Assembly: GCA_964035575.1 (NCBI GenBank)
Contig: OZ037859.1
Span: 1-64,000, forward strand
Reading direction: 5' to 3'
Source of the DNA: Rhynchopus sp. YZ270_cl-10
Lineage: Eukaryota > Euglenozoa > Diplonemea > Diplonemida > Diplonemidae
Length of the DNA: 64,000 nt
Made by a program: the position numbers and the translations under genes. Under the pieces are notes generated by a model that was not told where the DNA came from, did no database searches, and worked only from the letters and a program-made list of their open reading frames with translations. This document shows positions 39,047-50,891 of this stretch, piece by piece; the first letter of the stretch is position 1, and each line of letters begins with the position of its first letter.

Positions 39047-41053
39047 TGTGAAGGTTGTATCTGACGTGTTGTGGTACAATAAATATGAGAAAAGAGATAC
39101 GAAAATACGAAACCCGCCTTTTTTCTTTGTTGTGTGGTCAAGAGGGAGTACACTAAAGTCCGTCAAGTGGATCGCAAATATAATACCGCTGAACCGGACA
39201 AACAGATGCGGAACTCTCAGAAAGTGAACAAAACCCCGCTACCGGAGGATGCGGGGCACCCTGCCTCAAGGAAAGGTGAGAGGCAAAAATACCCCCTTGA
39301 ATTTATAATAAAATGAATTCCCGTGAAGAAAAAGAAGAAGATTTGAAAGACGAATGTGCATCTCGTGCACAACACACACACAATTAAAAACGGAGCGCTT
39401 TGTAACGCTCCCTTGGACACCGCACAGAGTGCGATGCAAAACACCCCCAAGAAAACTTGTACTAACGTGCACATGCACATCTTTTTCACAAAACTAACGA
39501 ACAGTAACAGAACTAAGAGAAGAGACATACGAAAGTGCCCTAAAAAGTCAAAACCACATTTGCTCAACACGTGAGCCACACCAACACACGTGACACACTC
39601 ACATTGAGAGAAGAAGAAAACTGAACAAACTCTGGGAAAACAAGACAGCAGTGAAGGGGGTGTCAACCAAACAAATGAGTCTTGTCACTCCAACGGGGTG
39701 GAAGAGGGCAGGGGGGGCATAATAAGGAACTAAAAAAACCTGAAAAGAGCTGACGTTCTTGACCTTGCGAAAAACAGTGTTGTGAATTGAATGTATTAAA
39801 CGCTGACAGTAACACACAAAAAGTCGCAGCGCCCCAAAGGTTATTAACAAGAGACTTTATAACCCCCTTAGCTTTGAAACGTGCGTTCCTCACGATGTTC
39901 TGTGATGGCTTCTATTGTACACCACCATTAGCGATCGAGGGCAAGGGAGTTGAATATGTGGCATTTTCCTTCTCAGAAAAACAGGACGTTCATTTCTTTC
40001 ATTACACAAACCGGGCTAAAATTGGGTGCACTCATCTCAAGGCAAAGAATATGCACGCCGTTGTGTCAAATAAAAAGGGACACCATTTCCACAAACCACA
40101 CACGTCTGTGTAACTTTTCGGTTCCATGTCAAACACTAAGTGTCCAAAGACACGCGAGAGCTGTGTTATCACAACATGGTTACAAAGGGTGCAAAAAAAG
40201 GGGTAACATTTGATTTTACCTGCACTTGATATCAAAAGAAAATGTGAGAAGATGATACACGGACAATATTTCAAGTTCGGTACATTCAAAAAATCTTGAA
40301 AGCACGTCCCAGGCCCAGGCCCAGGCCCAGGCCCAGGCCCAGGCCCAGGCCCAGGCCCAGGCCCAGGCCCAGGCCCAGGCCCAGGCCCAGGCCCAGGCCC
40401 AGGCCCAGGCCCAGGCCCAGGCCCAGGCCCAGGCCCAGGCTATTCACAATAAAAAAAGGCTGATAAAAAAGAGCAAAAAATATGGATAAAAGAAAGTAGC
40501 CACGTGCCCCCTTGCTTCAAAGGGATGAGTGGCCTGTGTGGATGTGTATGGGTCCCCTATTGCCTGTTTTATTTTTTTCATCTGTGGAAAAACTCTGTTT
40601 TCAAAAAAGCAAAGGTTTAGATATTGCACATAGCAAAGGTATGGTTTATTTCAAGCAAAAAGTATAACACGCAACACGCCTTTGCGGTGTGTGGAGCTGC
40701 ACGGGTTGCTATGAAGACGTGCTTTTATAAAAGGACGACTCTGCTAAACCTATTATTTCAGTGTAAATTTGTAGCTGTAATAACAACCCAACTACGATTA
40801 GCACAGAAACGCACTTACACCTCGAAATTTAAAAAAGAAGAAAAGTTGAAAGATGGATGGAATCAAATGTACATCATTAAAAACAACGATATCACCACGG
40901 TACATCACGGTACATCGTATTTTTCCCATTTTGTTTCGTTTTTTTTTTGTTGTTGTTTATTTTTTCGTTCACAAAATTGATTTTTTCTTACAAATACATT
41001 ACAATGTGACACTCTACAGCATCGGAGGGGGGAATCCCCTTGAGGCCTCCTAT
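39047..41053. other. 2-kb intergenic region, no gene recognised
   Basis: No ORF with coding character or plausible exon chain was found on either strand. It is AT-rich with homopolymer tracts. Its one feature is the hexanucleotide array listed separately. Confidence 0.6.
40308..40440 (+). repeat. (CCCAGG)n microsatellite, about 22 copies
   Basis: 133 bp of uninterrupted CCCAGG hexamers with no visible variant, set in AT-rich DNA. The perfection implies recent expansion. Confidence 0.98.
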
Positions 41054-41407
41054 TCACAAATCCGCACGCGAGACAAGCCATTCAAACTCGCTGCTGAGCT
41101 CTGGATACCGCGAAAGCATTTTGTGGTACAACGCGCCTTCGTACCCAGCCCAGTTCGCCGCCACTTTGTCCACGTGCTTGAGCATGGCAGGGTTGTGCTT
41201 CTCGTAGAACTGCTGCAAGAAATGCTTCAGTGTCATCAGAGAATCGTTCGACTCCATTGAGACATTGGACACAGATTGATGGGGAAATGACATCTGGCTT
41301 CTGCTCCCCCCAAAGGACACGGTTGGGCTGCGGACTGGAGTGATTGGTGTCATCGGGTGCGAGACACCTGATGTATGGGACAGTATTGTTGAGGCCATTT
41401 TGGTCAT
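41054..41407 (-). CDS. Small conserved protein with FY-x-x-(H/Y)NP motif
   Basis: 117 aa (MTKMASTILSHTSG). The first 60 residues are Ser/Thr/Pro-rich and probably disordered. The second half reads LKHFLQQFYEKHNPAML, then VDKVAANWAGYEGALYHKML and SRYPEL. This short helical pattern (FYxxxNP, then WxGxExxLxxxLxxxY) recurs in many protist proteins, where its function is undefined; I recognise it as a motif only. Single exon. A second Met three codons in (MASTIL) is an equally possible start. Confidence 0.72.
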   Translation of the reverse strand: MTKMASTILSHTSGVSHPMTPITPVRSPTVSFGGSRSQMSFPHQSVSNVSMESNDSLMTLKHFLQQFYEKHNPAMLKHVDKVAANWAGYEGALYHKMLSRYPELSSEFEWLVSRADL

Positions 41408-41753
41408 GTGTATGTGTGGGTGTTTTTTGTTTTGCTTTTTTTTTTGTTTGTTTTTTAGTGTATGAAGATATCTGTTTAGGTGTGATGGCTACAAATTAAA
41501 CGAAAATAACAAAAAAGAGTGGCTTTGTATTTTCGGTACTTGTTGGCACCTCTGAGAGGTAGTTATTACATTTTTGTTGTTGTTTTTTTTTTATTCCGAA
41601 TTTTCGGGATTGTTTTGTTCTGCTACAAACAAATTGGGGATGGGGAGGAATGGGTACAAACTCTACACAAAAAACATAACAAAAACACGGAAATCATTCT
41701 TCTACACACCCTCTCTCACCTCGCCACCTCTTCTCCCTCCCCCTCCTTTCTCT

Positions 41754-44038
41754 CTAGTCCCCCTGGGATAACGCCTGCAGCTGGCTGTTGACCCTTCTGT
41801 GCGATACCTTGAGCTTCTCCAGCATATCTTTGAGACGTGCGTTGTCCTCCTCGAGGTCGCCGTTGCGTGAGCGCAGCACCTCAACCTCGTCGTGCGCGGG
41901 TGAGCCGTCAGCACCTCGGGACGCAAGGTCGTCACGCTCAGCGTTGCTCTGCTGCAGGGAGGCAGTGAGACGGCGCATTACGTCTGTCACCTCCATCTCG
42001 GTGTAGTGCTCTGCAGGTGCCGCATCAGGGCTGAGCACAACGTCAGCCTCCGCCACTGCCGCTTGCAGCGACGCAGACTCGGTGTTCGTGTCCCGCTGGC
42101 GCTGTGTCGAGTTCGACTCAAATGCAAGCCAGTTAATAATACCCTTCACATCCGACAGCTTGTAGTGCAAAAGGTGCTGTGTAGGCGGCGCCAGCTCCTT
42201 ATGTGCGGAGATGACACACTGCCGGATCTCGCTCAGCTCAACCTCAACACGTTTTCTCCGTTCCCGCTCAACATCAACCTCGCTCGACCGGGTGTCCACA
42301 AGGTTCTGCACAGACTGCTGCAACTGGCTCTGCTCAAGCATGTCTTCTTTCAACTGTGTCGTGTTGTGTTGTGTGGTTGGGAGAAAGAAAGCATACCCGT
42401 TCGTACAGACTTTCCATCTGCGCACAGTCCTCCGTCTTTGCTCTCAGAGCGGCGCGCAGTTGTGTCATCTTTTCTTTTGAGTCAGCCAGCTCCTCTTCCC
42501 ATGCTGTGTACGAACTCGAGCACCTGATAGAGGGTGTGTATGGTGGGTGTGGGGAAACGGCGATGTGCATACCACAGCGGGAGAGTGTACTCATGGTTGC
42601 GCCACATGTTCACTTCGCCCTCGGTTGTGAGGGTCCACACCTCGTAGTCTTCTGGGATGGTCGTCACCTTCGCAACAGCCACGACAGGGAATGGTGCAGA
42701 GGTCTGAGCGATTCTCTCCATCTCTAGGGTCTGTGGGATGTAGGATGTGGGTGGAAGGCGCGGGACAAGAAACCCGAAAAGATGAATGTGTCCGAGTGCA
42801 CATAACAAATTTGAAGCTATTGATGCAGGCACCTCTCCGGATGAAACAACAGTTAGACATACCTGGACATTCCAGACAGCAATGGTGGAATCCTCATGGC
42901 ACACCCAGCACGCCTGACCGACCATCAACACCTTCACAGCGCTAGCGCTCGTCGGGCTTTGTGGGACCGTGACTTCAAGCATCGTGACAGTGTCGATGAC
43001 GGAGATCTGGCTGGCGCCACTGACACAAGCCCACAGATACCTTCCCCCCAAGACCAGATCGTTCACTGCGCCACCCACGCCGTGTAGGCTTGCCTCGATT
43101 CCTGTCTGGCTGTCCCACTTCCTGATGTGCCCGTCGTCGCACCCGGTGTAGGTGTACGGGCCTGACGACACCACACAGCTGACAGGGGCGGGGTGGACGA
43201 GGGGCGAGGTACAGGGCTGCAGGGTAAAGACATCGAAAGTCTTCACGGTGCCGTCGAGAGAGGCACTGATGGCGAGCGAGGAGGTGGGGCTTTGGTAGAC
43301 GAGCGCGAGGCAGGTGACGCTGTCGGAGTGAAGCGAGACGTCGGAGGAGCAGCGCTCTGCGGTCGACGCGTCGAGCGAGAGGACGGTGCCGTTTGCGTGC
43401 CCTACAATGATGCGCCCACCCTTGAGCGTCGACGAGACGTAGAGCAGCGACGTGATCTCCGGTGCAGACGCGTCGCGCTCGACAATGGCAAAGACGCAGC
43501 CGTCCTTCTCGCGGATGGTGATGGTGCCGTCACGCTCCGCACACCACACAGTGCTCTCGGCGACTGCAACACAGCTTGCGTCGCAGGCTGTGCGCCCGAC
43601 ACACTCAGGACGGTCGTTCCACTCCTCCACCTTCCAGCGGGACGGCTTTGCGTGGCGCTTGCGCACCCCTGTTGTGTGCAGGCTGTAGCCTGTCTGGCGG
43701 TGTGGCGATCTGTGCACAGGCTTGCGCTGCACGCTGTCGCTTGCGTGGCGTGTCTCCTCAGCCGGCGTGTCGTGTCCTCTGATGAGCGACACACCCCCAG
43801 ACCCCATGATGTCGCCAGAACGGAAGCGCTGTGTGCTGCTCTTGAACACACAGCCACGTTGGTCCGCCGCAGGTACGCGCCGTGCGGTTGCTGTCGACGG
43901 TGCAGGTGACACGGCCCGCTTCCTCGGTGTGCGTGTGCGCGGTGTATGCTGCGGGTGCCCCTCCGACCCTGGGCTCTGCTCCCTCACATGCTCTTCGTTC
44001 AGCAGCTGTTCTGCTGACACCGATTCTGTGCCTGACAT
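41754..44038 (-). CDS. WD40-repeat protein with C-terminal coiled coil
   Basis: Four exons (44038-42863, 42730-42573, 42523-42397, 42353-41754) give 686 aa. The N-terminal 125 residues are basic and Ser/Thr/Pro-rich (MSGTESVSAEQLLNEEH). From about 135 to 460 lies a WD40 propeller, scaffolding protein contacts: ITIREKDG, VLSLDAS, SLDGTVKTFDV, DDGHIRKWDSQTG, DSTIAVWNVQ and EGEVNMWRNHEYT mark blade ends. The last 230 residues are coiled coil (WEEELADSKEKMTQLRAALR, DVERERRKRVEVELSEI, LRSRNGDLEEDNARLKDMLE). Introns of 132, 49 and 43 bp start GTATG and end CAG; the 49-bp intron shifts frame, so splicing is required to join propeller and coiled coil. The architecture is common in ciliary and centrosomal proteins but no specific family was recognised. 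Confidence 0.85.
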
Positions 44039-44442
44039 GTCGCCAAAGAAAAACAACTCCTGAAGATGGTAGTGATGGGGCGAAGGTGGGAATGAAAGCG
44101 GGATAAAGTATCAAAAAGTATGGAGTGGAGTGGAGGCACTGCTGCGCCTCCGTGGGAACATGCTTTTAAATGTGCACAACATTACGGTAATATGTAACAT
44201 CCTACAAAAGGGTTGCGTTTATTTTTGAAGCCCCGATTTTCGAAAAAAACGCTAGAGTGGTTAAGTCCCTCTGCGGGGAGCCTGGAGACAAATCTGCAAA
44301 CCCGTGTAAGACAGCCAATCAAAGACCGCCGGCCTGCGGTCCGGGGGTGTACGCTAAACGGTGGGCGAACTTCCTCCTGTTCTGCGAGATTAAAAGACCA
44401 GCGAGCCTGCACCTAATGCAATCTGGCACACAAAACGCAGAA
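44039..44442. other. Intergenic, 400 bp
   Basis: Contains a 1.5-unit reversed telomere-like fragment (CTGCAAACCCG at about 44,296). No gene seen. Confidence 0.6.
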
Positions 44443-44907
44443 TCATTGCAAAAGCGTGTCTTTGATGGCCAGGAGGGCAGGTTTCATTTCGTCGAAGCAT
44501 TCGCGGTAGCGTGCCTCAGACATCCCAAAAGGGTCTTCTACGTCCTTCTCCGAGTCTGTGAAGGAGAGGAGCGTGCACACTTTGTGGAGCGAGGTAGGGT
44601 GCTGTGCGAGGACGGCCGCCTTGTGTGCAGCTGTAAGGCAGATGATGTGCGACGCACGCTCTACACGCTCGGGTGTGAGCTTCGAGGAGGCGTGTGCACT
44701 GGCTTCTGTGAGGGGCACACCTTGCTCGCGCAGGACCAACATTGCGTTGGCAGCAGCAACGTTACCCTCCGTCGCTTTGATGCCTGCCGAGGACACCTGC
44801 ACACCGTGCTCGGTTCTGCCTCTTGCAATCTCTGCGCCAAGCCAATAATGACACATCACACTCCGGCATGTGTTGCCCGTACACACAAAAATCAGGTCTC
44901 GTGTCAT
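44443..44907 (-). CDS. Low-molecular-weight phosphatase with YwlE-type P-loop
   Basis: 154 aa from MTRDLIFVCTGNTCRS; a Met 15 codons upstream is less likely, because family members start two to five residues before the P-loop. The CX5R catalytic loop is CTGNTCR, and the general acid Asp lies in EDPFG near residue 130. LMW protein-tyrosine phosphatases usually have Ile or Leu where this has the second Thr (CLGNICR). Thr at that site defines the bacterial protein-arginine phosphatase YwlE and a few eukaryotic relatives, so phospho-arginine may be the substrate. Bacterial-like sequence suggests possible transfer. Single exon, cytosolic, no signal peptide. Confidence 0.92.
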   Translation of the reverse strand: MTRDLIFVCTGNTCRSVMCHYWLGAEIARGRTEHGVQVSSAGIKATEGNVAAANAMLVLREQGVPLTEASAHASSKLTPERVERASHIICLTAAHKAAVLAQHPTSLHKVCTLLSFTDSEKDVEDPFGMSEARYRECFDEMKPALLAIKDTLLQ

Positions 44908-44952
44908 TTCCTTTGGGGCTTTCTGAATAAACGTACCCAATAAGGCCCTCAA

Positions 44953-45683
44953 GCCTTCACTGTGTGCAAGGGAATGGGTAGCGATTGGGTATGTGCGGTT
45001 GGGGTTTGAAAGGGAAAACGTTGGGAAGGATGGTCGTATTATTTGTTAAAGTTCTTGACAATAAAAAGGGGGCTTTGGCTGTTTGTTCTGCCGTCCCTTC
45101 ATAAGAAGACACGCAGGACAAAGCGCAGCCCCGAGGGTAAAGCAGGAGGGAAAATATAGAACAGATTCAAACGTCGCTGTCAGAAAACAGCACATGAAAA
45201 AGGGGGTAAAAATAAACTAGGGCTGGGGAACTTTGCTATTTCAAGGTACCTGATATAGGGTCACCTAATGTGCAATGAGGGGCGTAAGTGTGTATGGTTT
45301 GAATATGATTACTTGCATCTAGGGAGAGAGGTGTACGTGAGGGTGTTGGAATGCTTTCCTTTATATTTTTTAAACTTATTTTTCCGGACTTTTACAAAAG
45401 CAAGTGAGAGAGAGTGAGAGAGAGTGAGGTACAAACTCGCCAAACGACTAAAAGGTTCGACCCAGCAACGCGACGTAATGACAAGATCTTATTCGCAGAA
45501 GTCGGGATTCTTCTTTAATAATATTCTGAAGATATTTTCCGCCCCTGGTCTCCCTGGTACCACCGTGAGCCTGGCTGGTTGTCCTGCTGGATTGTGGTTG
45601 CACATTTGTAACACAAATCAATAAATTTCCAAAATGTTTTGAAAAAGATGATCGCTTTACAAACGAGTTTGTCAGCACTGCAA
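44953..45683. other. Intergenic, possible extra RCK-kinase exon
   Basis: AT-rich, with a GAGAGA tract at about 45,408-45,426. A minus-strand open stretch ending at 45,448 could be the last exon of the adjoining kinase if an intron begins at the GTATGGC near 45,774 and ends at the CAG just before 45,720. This is not needed for the kinase domain. Nothing else seen. Confidence 0.4.
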
Positions 45684-46939
45684 CTATGTGAGCGAAGACA
45701 ATATGAGACACGGTGCTAATCTGAACGCCGTTTGTTGGTGAGAGGGGGGAGAGAGAAAATGCCATACTTTAGACCCGCGTGAGTGCCCGAATGGTTGCTC
45801 TGACTGTCCGAATTGTTCTTGAGGGGTCGGCCCGCCTACTGAAGACCCTGCGGAACTCAAGCCCATTGCGCCAGGTGTTGCTGGCTGCGTGGTGCTTGTA
45901 TTCGATAGTGTGTTGTTGGGGTAGGATGTGAAGAAGCTGTGCTGGAGTGCCTCGTGCGATGTGAGACGTTTCTTAGGCTCGTAGACCAGAAGCTGGTTCA
46001 TGATGCTCAACGACTCGTTGGACGCTGCAGGGATGAGAGAGGAGAGCGGCGTCGGCACCATCTGCGGGAACTTGAAGTTTATTGCCTGCGCGAGGCGGTG
46101 GCCTTCTTGCCACTGCTGCTGGGTAGGGGTGCCAAGCACACTGCAGATCTTGAAGATCTCGTCAGAATCGCCTGTACCCGGGAATAGCGGCCTTATCTGT
46201 TGCGACGAAGAATGGAAGTGTGGAGAGAAGGGGTAGACGTGCCATACCAAATACATTTCTGCCATGATAACGCCTGCCGCCCACATGTCAATGGGGCTGT
46301 TATAACTAGTGGAGCGCAGCAACACTTCTGGGGCACGGTACCTATGGAGGGTTGTGAAGGGTTGTGGGGCATAAGCACGCAGTACATACCATCGTGTGGA
46401 TACGTAATCTGTGAACGGAGGTCGAGAGCGTATTTCCCGCGCCAAACCAAAATCGGCAAGTTTCACGAACATGTCGTCTCCTGTGCCGTTCACAAGAAGG
46501 TTCTCTGGCTTCAGGTCTCGGTGGAAGAAGCCGTGCTGTGAGGTTGTGAGTTTGAGTTTTAATATCCCCCTCAATTACTCCATACCTTGTGCATGTACGC
46601 GAGGGCTTGGAAGATTTGGTACATTATGTCGCGTACTCTGTTATCTGTGAAGCCTTTTTGCGTGCTGCTCATGACTTGGAAAAGGTTGTTCTCGCAGTAG
46701 TCGAAGACAAAGAAGAGTTCATCGTTCTCGCGGATGACCTCCTTCAGCTTGATGATGTTCTGGTGGCTCAGCTTCTTCAGCGATTTTATTTCCCGCAGTT
46801 CCATGCACTCCTGCCAGTTATAGAATTTCCGCTTCATCTTCTTCACCGCCACAACGTCTCCATTCTCGGCAAGCACTGCCTTCAAGACAAGACCGTAGGC
46901 ACCATCCCCGATCACTCCTTGTATTTTATACCGATTCAT
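45684..46939 (-). CDS. MAK/ICK/MOK (RCK) family protein kinase
   Basis: Four exons (46939-46586, 46535-46390, 46341-46248, 46196-45684) give 368 aa. RCK kinases regulate cilium and flagellum length and intraflagellar transport turnaround (LF4, DYF-5 and ICK are relatives). Seen: glycine loop [29 protein letters not shown] (the WxEC signature of this family), [21 protein letters not shown], the TDY dual-phosphorylation motif followed by [23 protein letters not shown], and [16 protein letters not shown]. The C-terminal tail is short, Ser/Gly/Pro-rich. Introns are 47-51 bp and start GTATG; exon phases sum correctly. The extreme C-terminus is uncertain because a further intron could replace the last 20 residues. 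Confidence 0.93.
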
Positions 46940-49875
46940 CCACGATACACTCCCGCTCGTACACCGGTTCGAGAACCTTTCGCAACGTTTTCAAAGATAG
47001 TCACAATTCCCTAATTCCCTAAAGTGAGTGTCAGTGAGAGAGAGTGGGTGAAGTGGCAAGAAAATGACGTTGGTAATATGCAGACATCTCGTGGTGGATG
47101 CAAGGACGTACCACCACCAAGCTTCCCCGTAGTGCACAACTGAGTCACCTTTTAGAAGTGGAGAGGGTAAAAATATCCATGATGGGTTTGCCTTTTTGAT
47201 CACTTTTTGTTGGTGTTTCCCACCCCCAACACAAAAGAAAAATAAACAAAAACGGAATCAAATTGGGGAAGATACCTCCCCCATGGGGAAGGGTAAAAAA
47301 AAAAAAAAAAGTGTTGGAACAAAAACTAACGGAATAGAGAAAAAAAAACGAGTTTTCGCGTGTTGGGCGGCGGCTATTTTCTTGCCGCAAATTCCCATAA
47401 AAGCTTCGCATTATTTTGATTGTAGCAGCACAGTGCGAGACACTCTGTTTTTATTTATTTTTTGTTTTTTTTTGTTTTTTTTCGTTCATAATTCTGGGGT
47501 AACGGAAGAAGGGGTTATTTTTGACCCCGTTCGAAAGGAAAAAAAAAAAAGGAAGTTTGGAAGCGCAAAATAAAAAAAAATGCCTCGAGGACGGGCCTCA
47601 CCTTCCTCTAGAAAAATAAAACAGACACAACGTTTCATACTCAACGACGAGGAACCATAACAGGTCTCCTTTTACTTTTTTTTGTGTGTCGTCTACGATG
47701 AAAAGAGTCTGAAATATTTTCTTTTTGTTGATGATTTTGTTGATTTTCGTCTGCCGTAACAAAGACCGTTGTGTGAGTTCTGTATCCAAATGGCACCTGA
47801 ATGTCACCTAAATGGGCTGCGATACTACATTGGACGACAGTCGACAATCACCAAACCCATCTTGATGGGCCGAGATGCTGGCCGAAACCTTTTTGTTTGT
47901 AGCATCGACCCTCACCACCAAAGAGGTGGGCTGTACTGTTACGATAGTGTCCCCTTTTGGCTACCGGTCGTTGCTGTTGTATCGTATAAGAAGTGTCGCC
48001 AGTAGGGGGTGCTTTGCTTCTAGGTGGGCTATTTTGCTTTCATGAATGTGTTCTGGTCAGCAACAACGCAGGCGTTCCTTTTGTCAGAACAAACATCCAA
48101 AGAAAAAAAATGACGGGGTTGCATGAAAAATAGAATCTGACTTCAGGATATGACAACTGAATAAAAGGAAAAAAAAGGGGGGGGAAAGTTGTCATGTTTA
48201 TAGCTCAGCAAATTTGTTGTGCTTTTCGTGAGATGTGTGAGCGGTGATAAAAACAAATACTGAATGAAAAACAAAGTTGCTGGCAACGTACCTTCCGTCG
48301 ATTATATTTCCCTTTGCCAATGCTTAACACAAAAAAATGACCCCTTGATTATTTGCTTTCTTACTCTTCACTTGTTTAGTGCACCAGAGGTGCCCATTGT
48401 TTTCTTGGTAAAAACGTATCTGATACGTGTATACCTTGAGAGGGGTTGAGGGGAAATCTACCGAACTCTCACACAACAGGGCAAAGTCCCTGTTATCCCA
48501 AAAGTAGTCCAGCGGCGGAGAGGAAGGGGGAGTAAAAACAGAAAAATTTGGTAAGAGTGACCTAAGCCTCGTGTGCTTAGCGGTCACCAGAAAAACAGAA
48601 CATAACAATACTGATGATACGAAAGAAATATACGCAACGAAAGAGTTTGTGTGGGATTGTGTTCAAAAAGGAGGGGATGTGGGGGGGGAGAAAACGTGTC
48701 CCACTTTGACAGAAGCACGCCAAAGCGTCGACATGCCGAAATCGCTGATTTAATGTACCGTTTTTTTCCCGAGTACTTTAGGTGTCCTTGTGTGTTACGT
48801 GCGTGTCCATGTGGGTACATGTGTACTTGCGAGTTGTGTGTGCTTTTGTGAACTTGCGGTACATGGAGGTACTCGTTCAAAAAAAAAACCCCCCCTCCGG
48901 TTTTCTGGTCCGTAATTTAGGTGTACGGGAGCGTTTAAACGGACGCGTTGAAACTTGTGCGCACTTGTGCTTAACATAGGCACACGTGTCCACTGTGTGT
49001 ACTGTGCTGTACATGCAACCAAATTGTGCTGGGGGTAAAACGGTACATTTAAAAAAAAGATCATATTTTTCAATGTTGAAGAAGAGGTGGAGTTTTGTTT
49101 CAAAACAAAAAAATACTTGCGTAACTAGGAGTCCTTTCTGCCTCCCTCAACTGGCTGAGTGTATTAGGTGGGTGGGTACAGGAACATACGCCCCCTCTAC
49201 CAGACAAAAACAACAACAAAATGGAAGTTTGTGCAGAACGCAATGACCTCTGCACGCATCTAACGATATCACAGAATCATCCCCTCCGGCCTGTGTGATG
49301 GTTTCCCATACTCTTGATGTGCAAAGCACAGCACAGAACAGGAACCCACCCCAGACAGGTCAAGGTTTTCATCCAGGATTTTTACTTTGTGCTGTTGCGT
49401 TAGGTCATGGATATGGGACTTTTGACACCCCCCCTGTCGTTCCTGCCGTCAAAATATGCGCTACTAAAAACAAAACGCAAAAATTTGAATACTGTTTCGT
49501 ATACTTTCACATCAAAGAGAAAGTACAAGGACGTTCTATACAGATAAAGATACATCCACTCTTTTTCAAATAAAATACACGCAGCGCTGCGAAGAAGACC
49601 TGCACGATCTTTGTTTGTGCGCTCAAAGCCGGGAAAACAAAAAGGTGAAAAAATGTGTTAAACTGAAGTACGGTTGTTGTGGTTAATTGAGTACTCAAAG
49701 AAAACAAGCAAGCTTCTGTTTTTTTCAATCCGTTTTGTTTGCCCTGCAGCGCTGCCTCCAATCTTTTTAGAATTGACAACAAGTTGTTTTATCAAAAAAA
49801 ACAAACCCTTTCCCCCTTTTGGAGAGATTTTTGGGTTATAAAAACAAAACACTCCCCCCACCGCGGCAACAGACT
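46940..49875. other. 2.9-kb region without a recognisable gene
   Basis: Rich in A and T homopolymers, such as 47,296-47,310 and 47,470-47,490. Several short open stretches exist on both strands but none has coding character, a credible splice chain or a known domain. One stem-loop (48,557-48,587) is listed separately. A non-coding RNA or a fast-evolving gene cannot be excluded. Confidence 0.5.
48557..48587 (-). other. Recurrent intergenic stem-loop, copy 1
   Basis: On the minus strand GTGACC-gc-TAAGC pairs with GCTTAGGTCAC around a 7-base loop (ACACGAG): 11 pairs with a two-base bulge. Related stem-loops occur at 50,863 and 51,615. The strand is assigned because downstream U-rich sequence is shared in that direction; this is an inference. 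Confidence 0.6.
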
Positions 49876-50429
49876 CTACACTGTTTGGTTAGAAAAAAAC
49901 GGGTTAGAGGAGCACTGCTGCAGAGGGGGGGGTTGTGGAGCTGTCGGGAAATTCATGACGGGGGCTGGGATGATAGGGGCTGGTGCACTCGCATCTTCAC
50001 CCATGGACCTGATGGGTGCAAGGCCCACAAGGCCAGGGTTGAAGTTTCCTACCCCAGGGGACGCTGGCAGAACTGGAGGTGAGCACATGCTGTGCCCGAG
50101 CGTCATGTTCTCGGTGAAAGAGTCGTTTACAGGTGTGTCGCTGCAAAGAGGGGTGTGCGGAAAGAATATTTGATACCAAATCAATTGACAGAAAATGTGT
50201 AAACAGATAAACGCGTCTTTTACCTAGCTCTCACCACCCCTCTGTTGATATCATATACAACCTGACAGACTCCGGTTTGTCGCTTTTTAAAAAAAGTGGA
50301 ATTGGCGGCTGCATACCATTCCATGAGCTCAAGGCTGACAGGGTTGACGAGCTCTCGTCCATCTAAGGTGGCACGGACGTAGGGTGTGCTCATCGGTGTC
50401 ATCCCTGGTGTGTATGGGGAGTCAGCCAT
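49876..50429 (-). CDS. Hypothetical two-exon protein, Pro-rich C-terminus
   Basis: Exons 50429-50224 and 50140-49876 give 156 aa (MADSPYTPGMTPMSTPYV). The middle (ELVNPVSLELMEWYAAANST, FFKKRQTGVCQVVYDINRGV) is the only part likely to fold. The rest is Pro/Ser/Ala-rich and low complexity (PAPIIPAPVMNFPTAPQPPP). The 83-bp intron starts GTAAAAG and ends TTTGCAG; without it translation stops at once, which supports splicing. No family recognised. A longer open upstream stretch lacks coding character, so MADSPY is preferred as the start. Confidence 0.6.
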
Positions 50430-50862
50430 GTTCGTTTCGTGTTGTGTTGTGTAGTGTGCTAGAGGCCAGGTTGTGTTGATGATGTGACAAGGATGAGATG
50501 GGGTGTGTGTACGAAGCAAACAACCCGCCCACATGACACCCAAGCCTCCAGCAAGTACAACCCAAAGATGAAAGGGCCCCTCATACACAAGTGGTTAGAC
50601 TGAGCCGCATTTTCTTCCCTCAGTCCTCTTGAGTGCTGGAAGTGGGACGAACAGCGAAAGACTTTGCCATATCGGTAAACGAACCTCGTGTGTACATAAT
50701 TGAACACAGGAAATATTAGGAAAGAAACGAAGTATCAAGTCAAAGGGTGTGGGTGGGTTAGGCTCGTTTCGTCGAAATAAACGTCAAAAAGAACAGAATA
50801 TGAACCAGATACAACAAAAAAAAAAGGCAAAATGTGAAGCTAGAAATTTCCGAAAGAAAAAG

Positions 50863-50891
50863 ATGAACCTAAGCGTTCTCTGCTTAGTCAC
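50863..50891 (-). other. Recurrent intergenic stem-loop, copy 2
   Basis: Minus strand: GTGACTAAGC, loop AGAGAAC, GCTTAGGTTCAT. Ten pairs with a two-base bulge. The right half plus flank (GCTTAGGTTCATCTT) is identical to a lone half-copy at 32,868-32,884. Confidence 0.6.

Noticed and set aside
45440-45475. tRNA-like B box (GGTTCGACCC)
   Set aside because: No matching A box, cloverleaf arms or T-run terminator at suitable distances.
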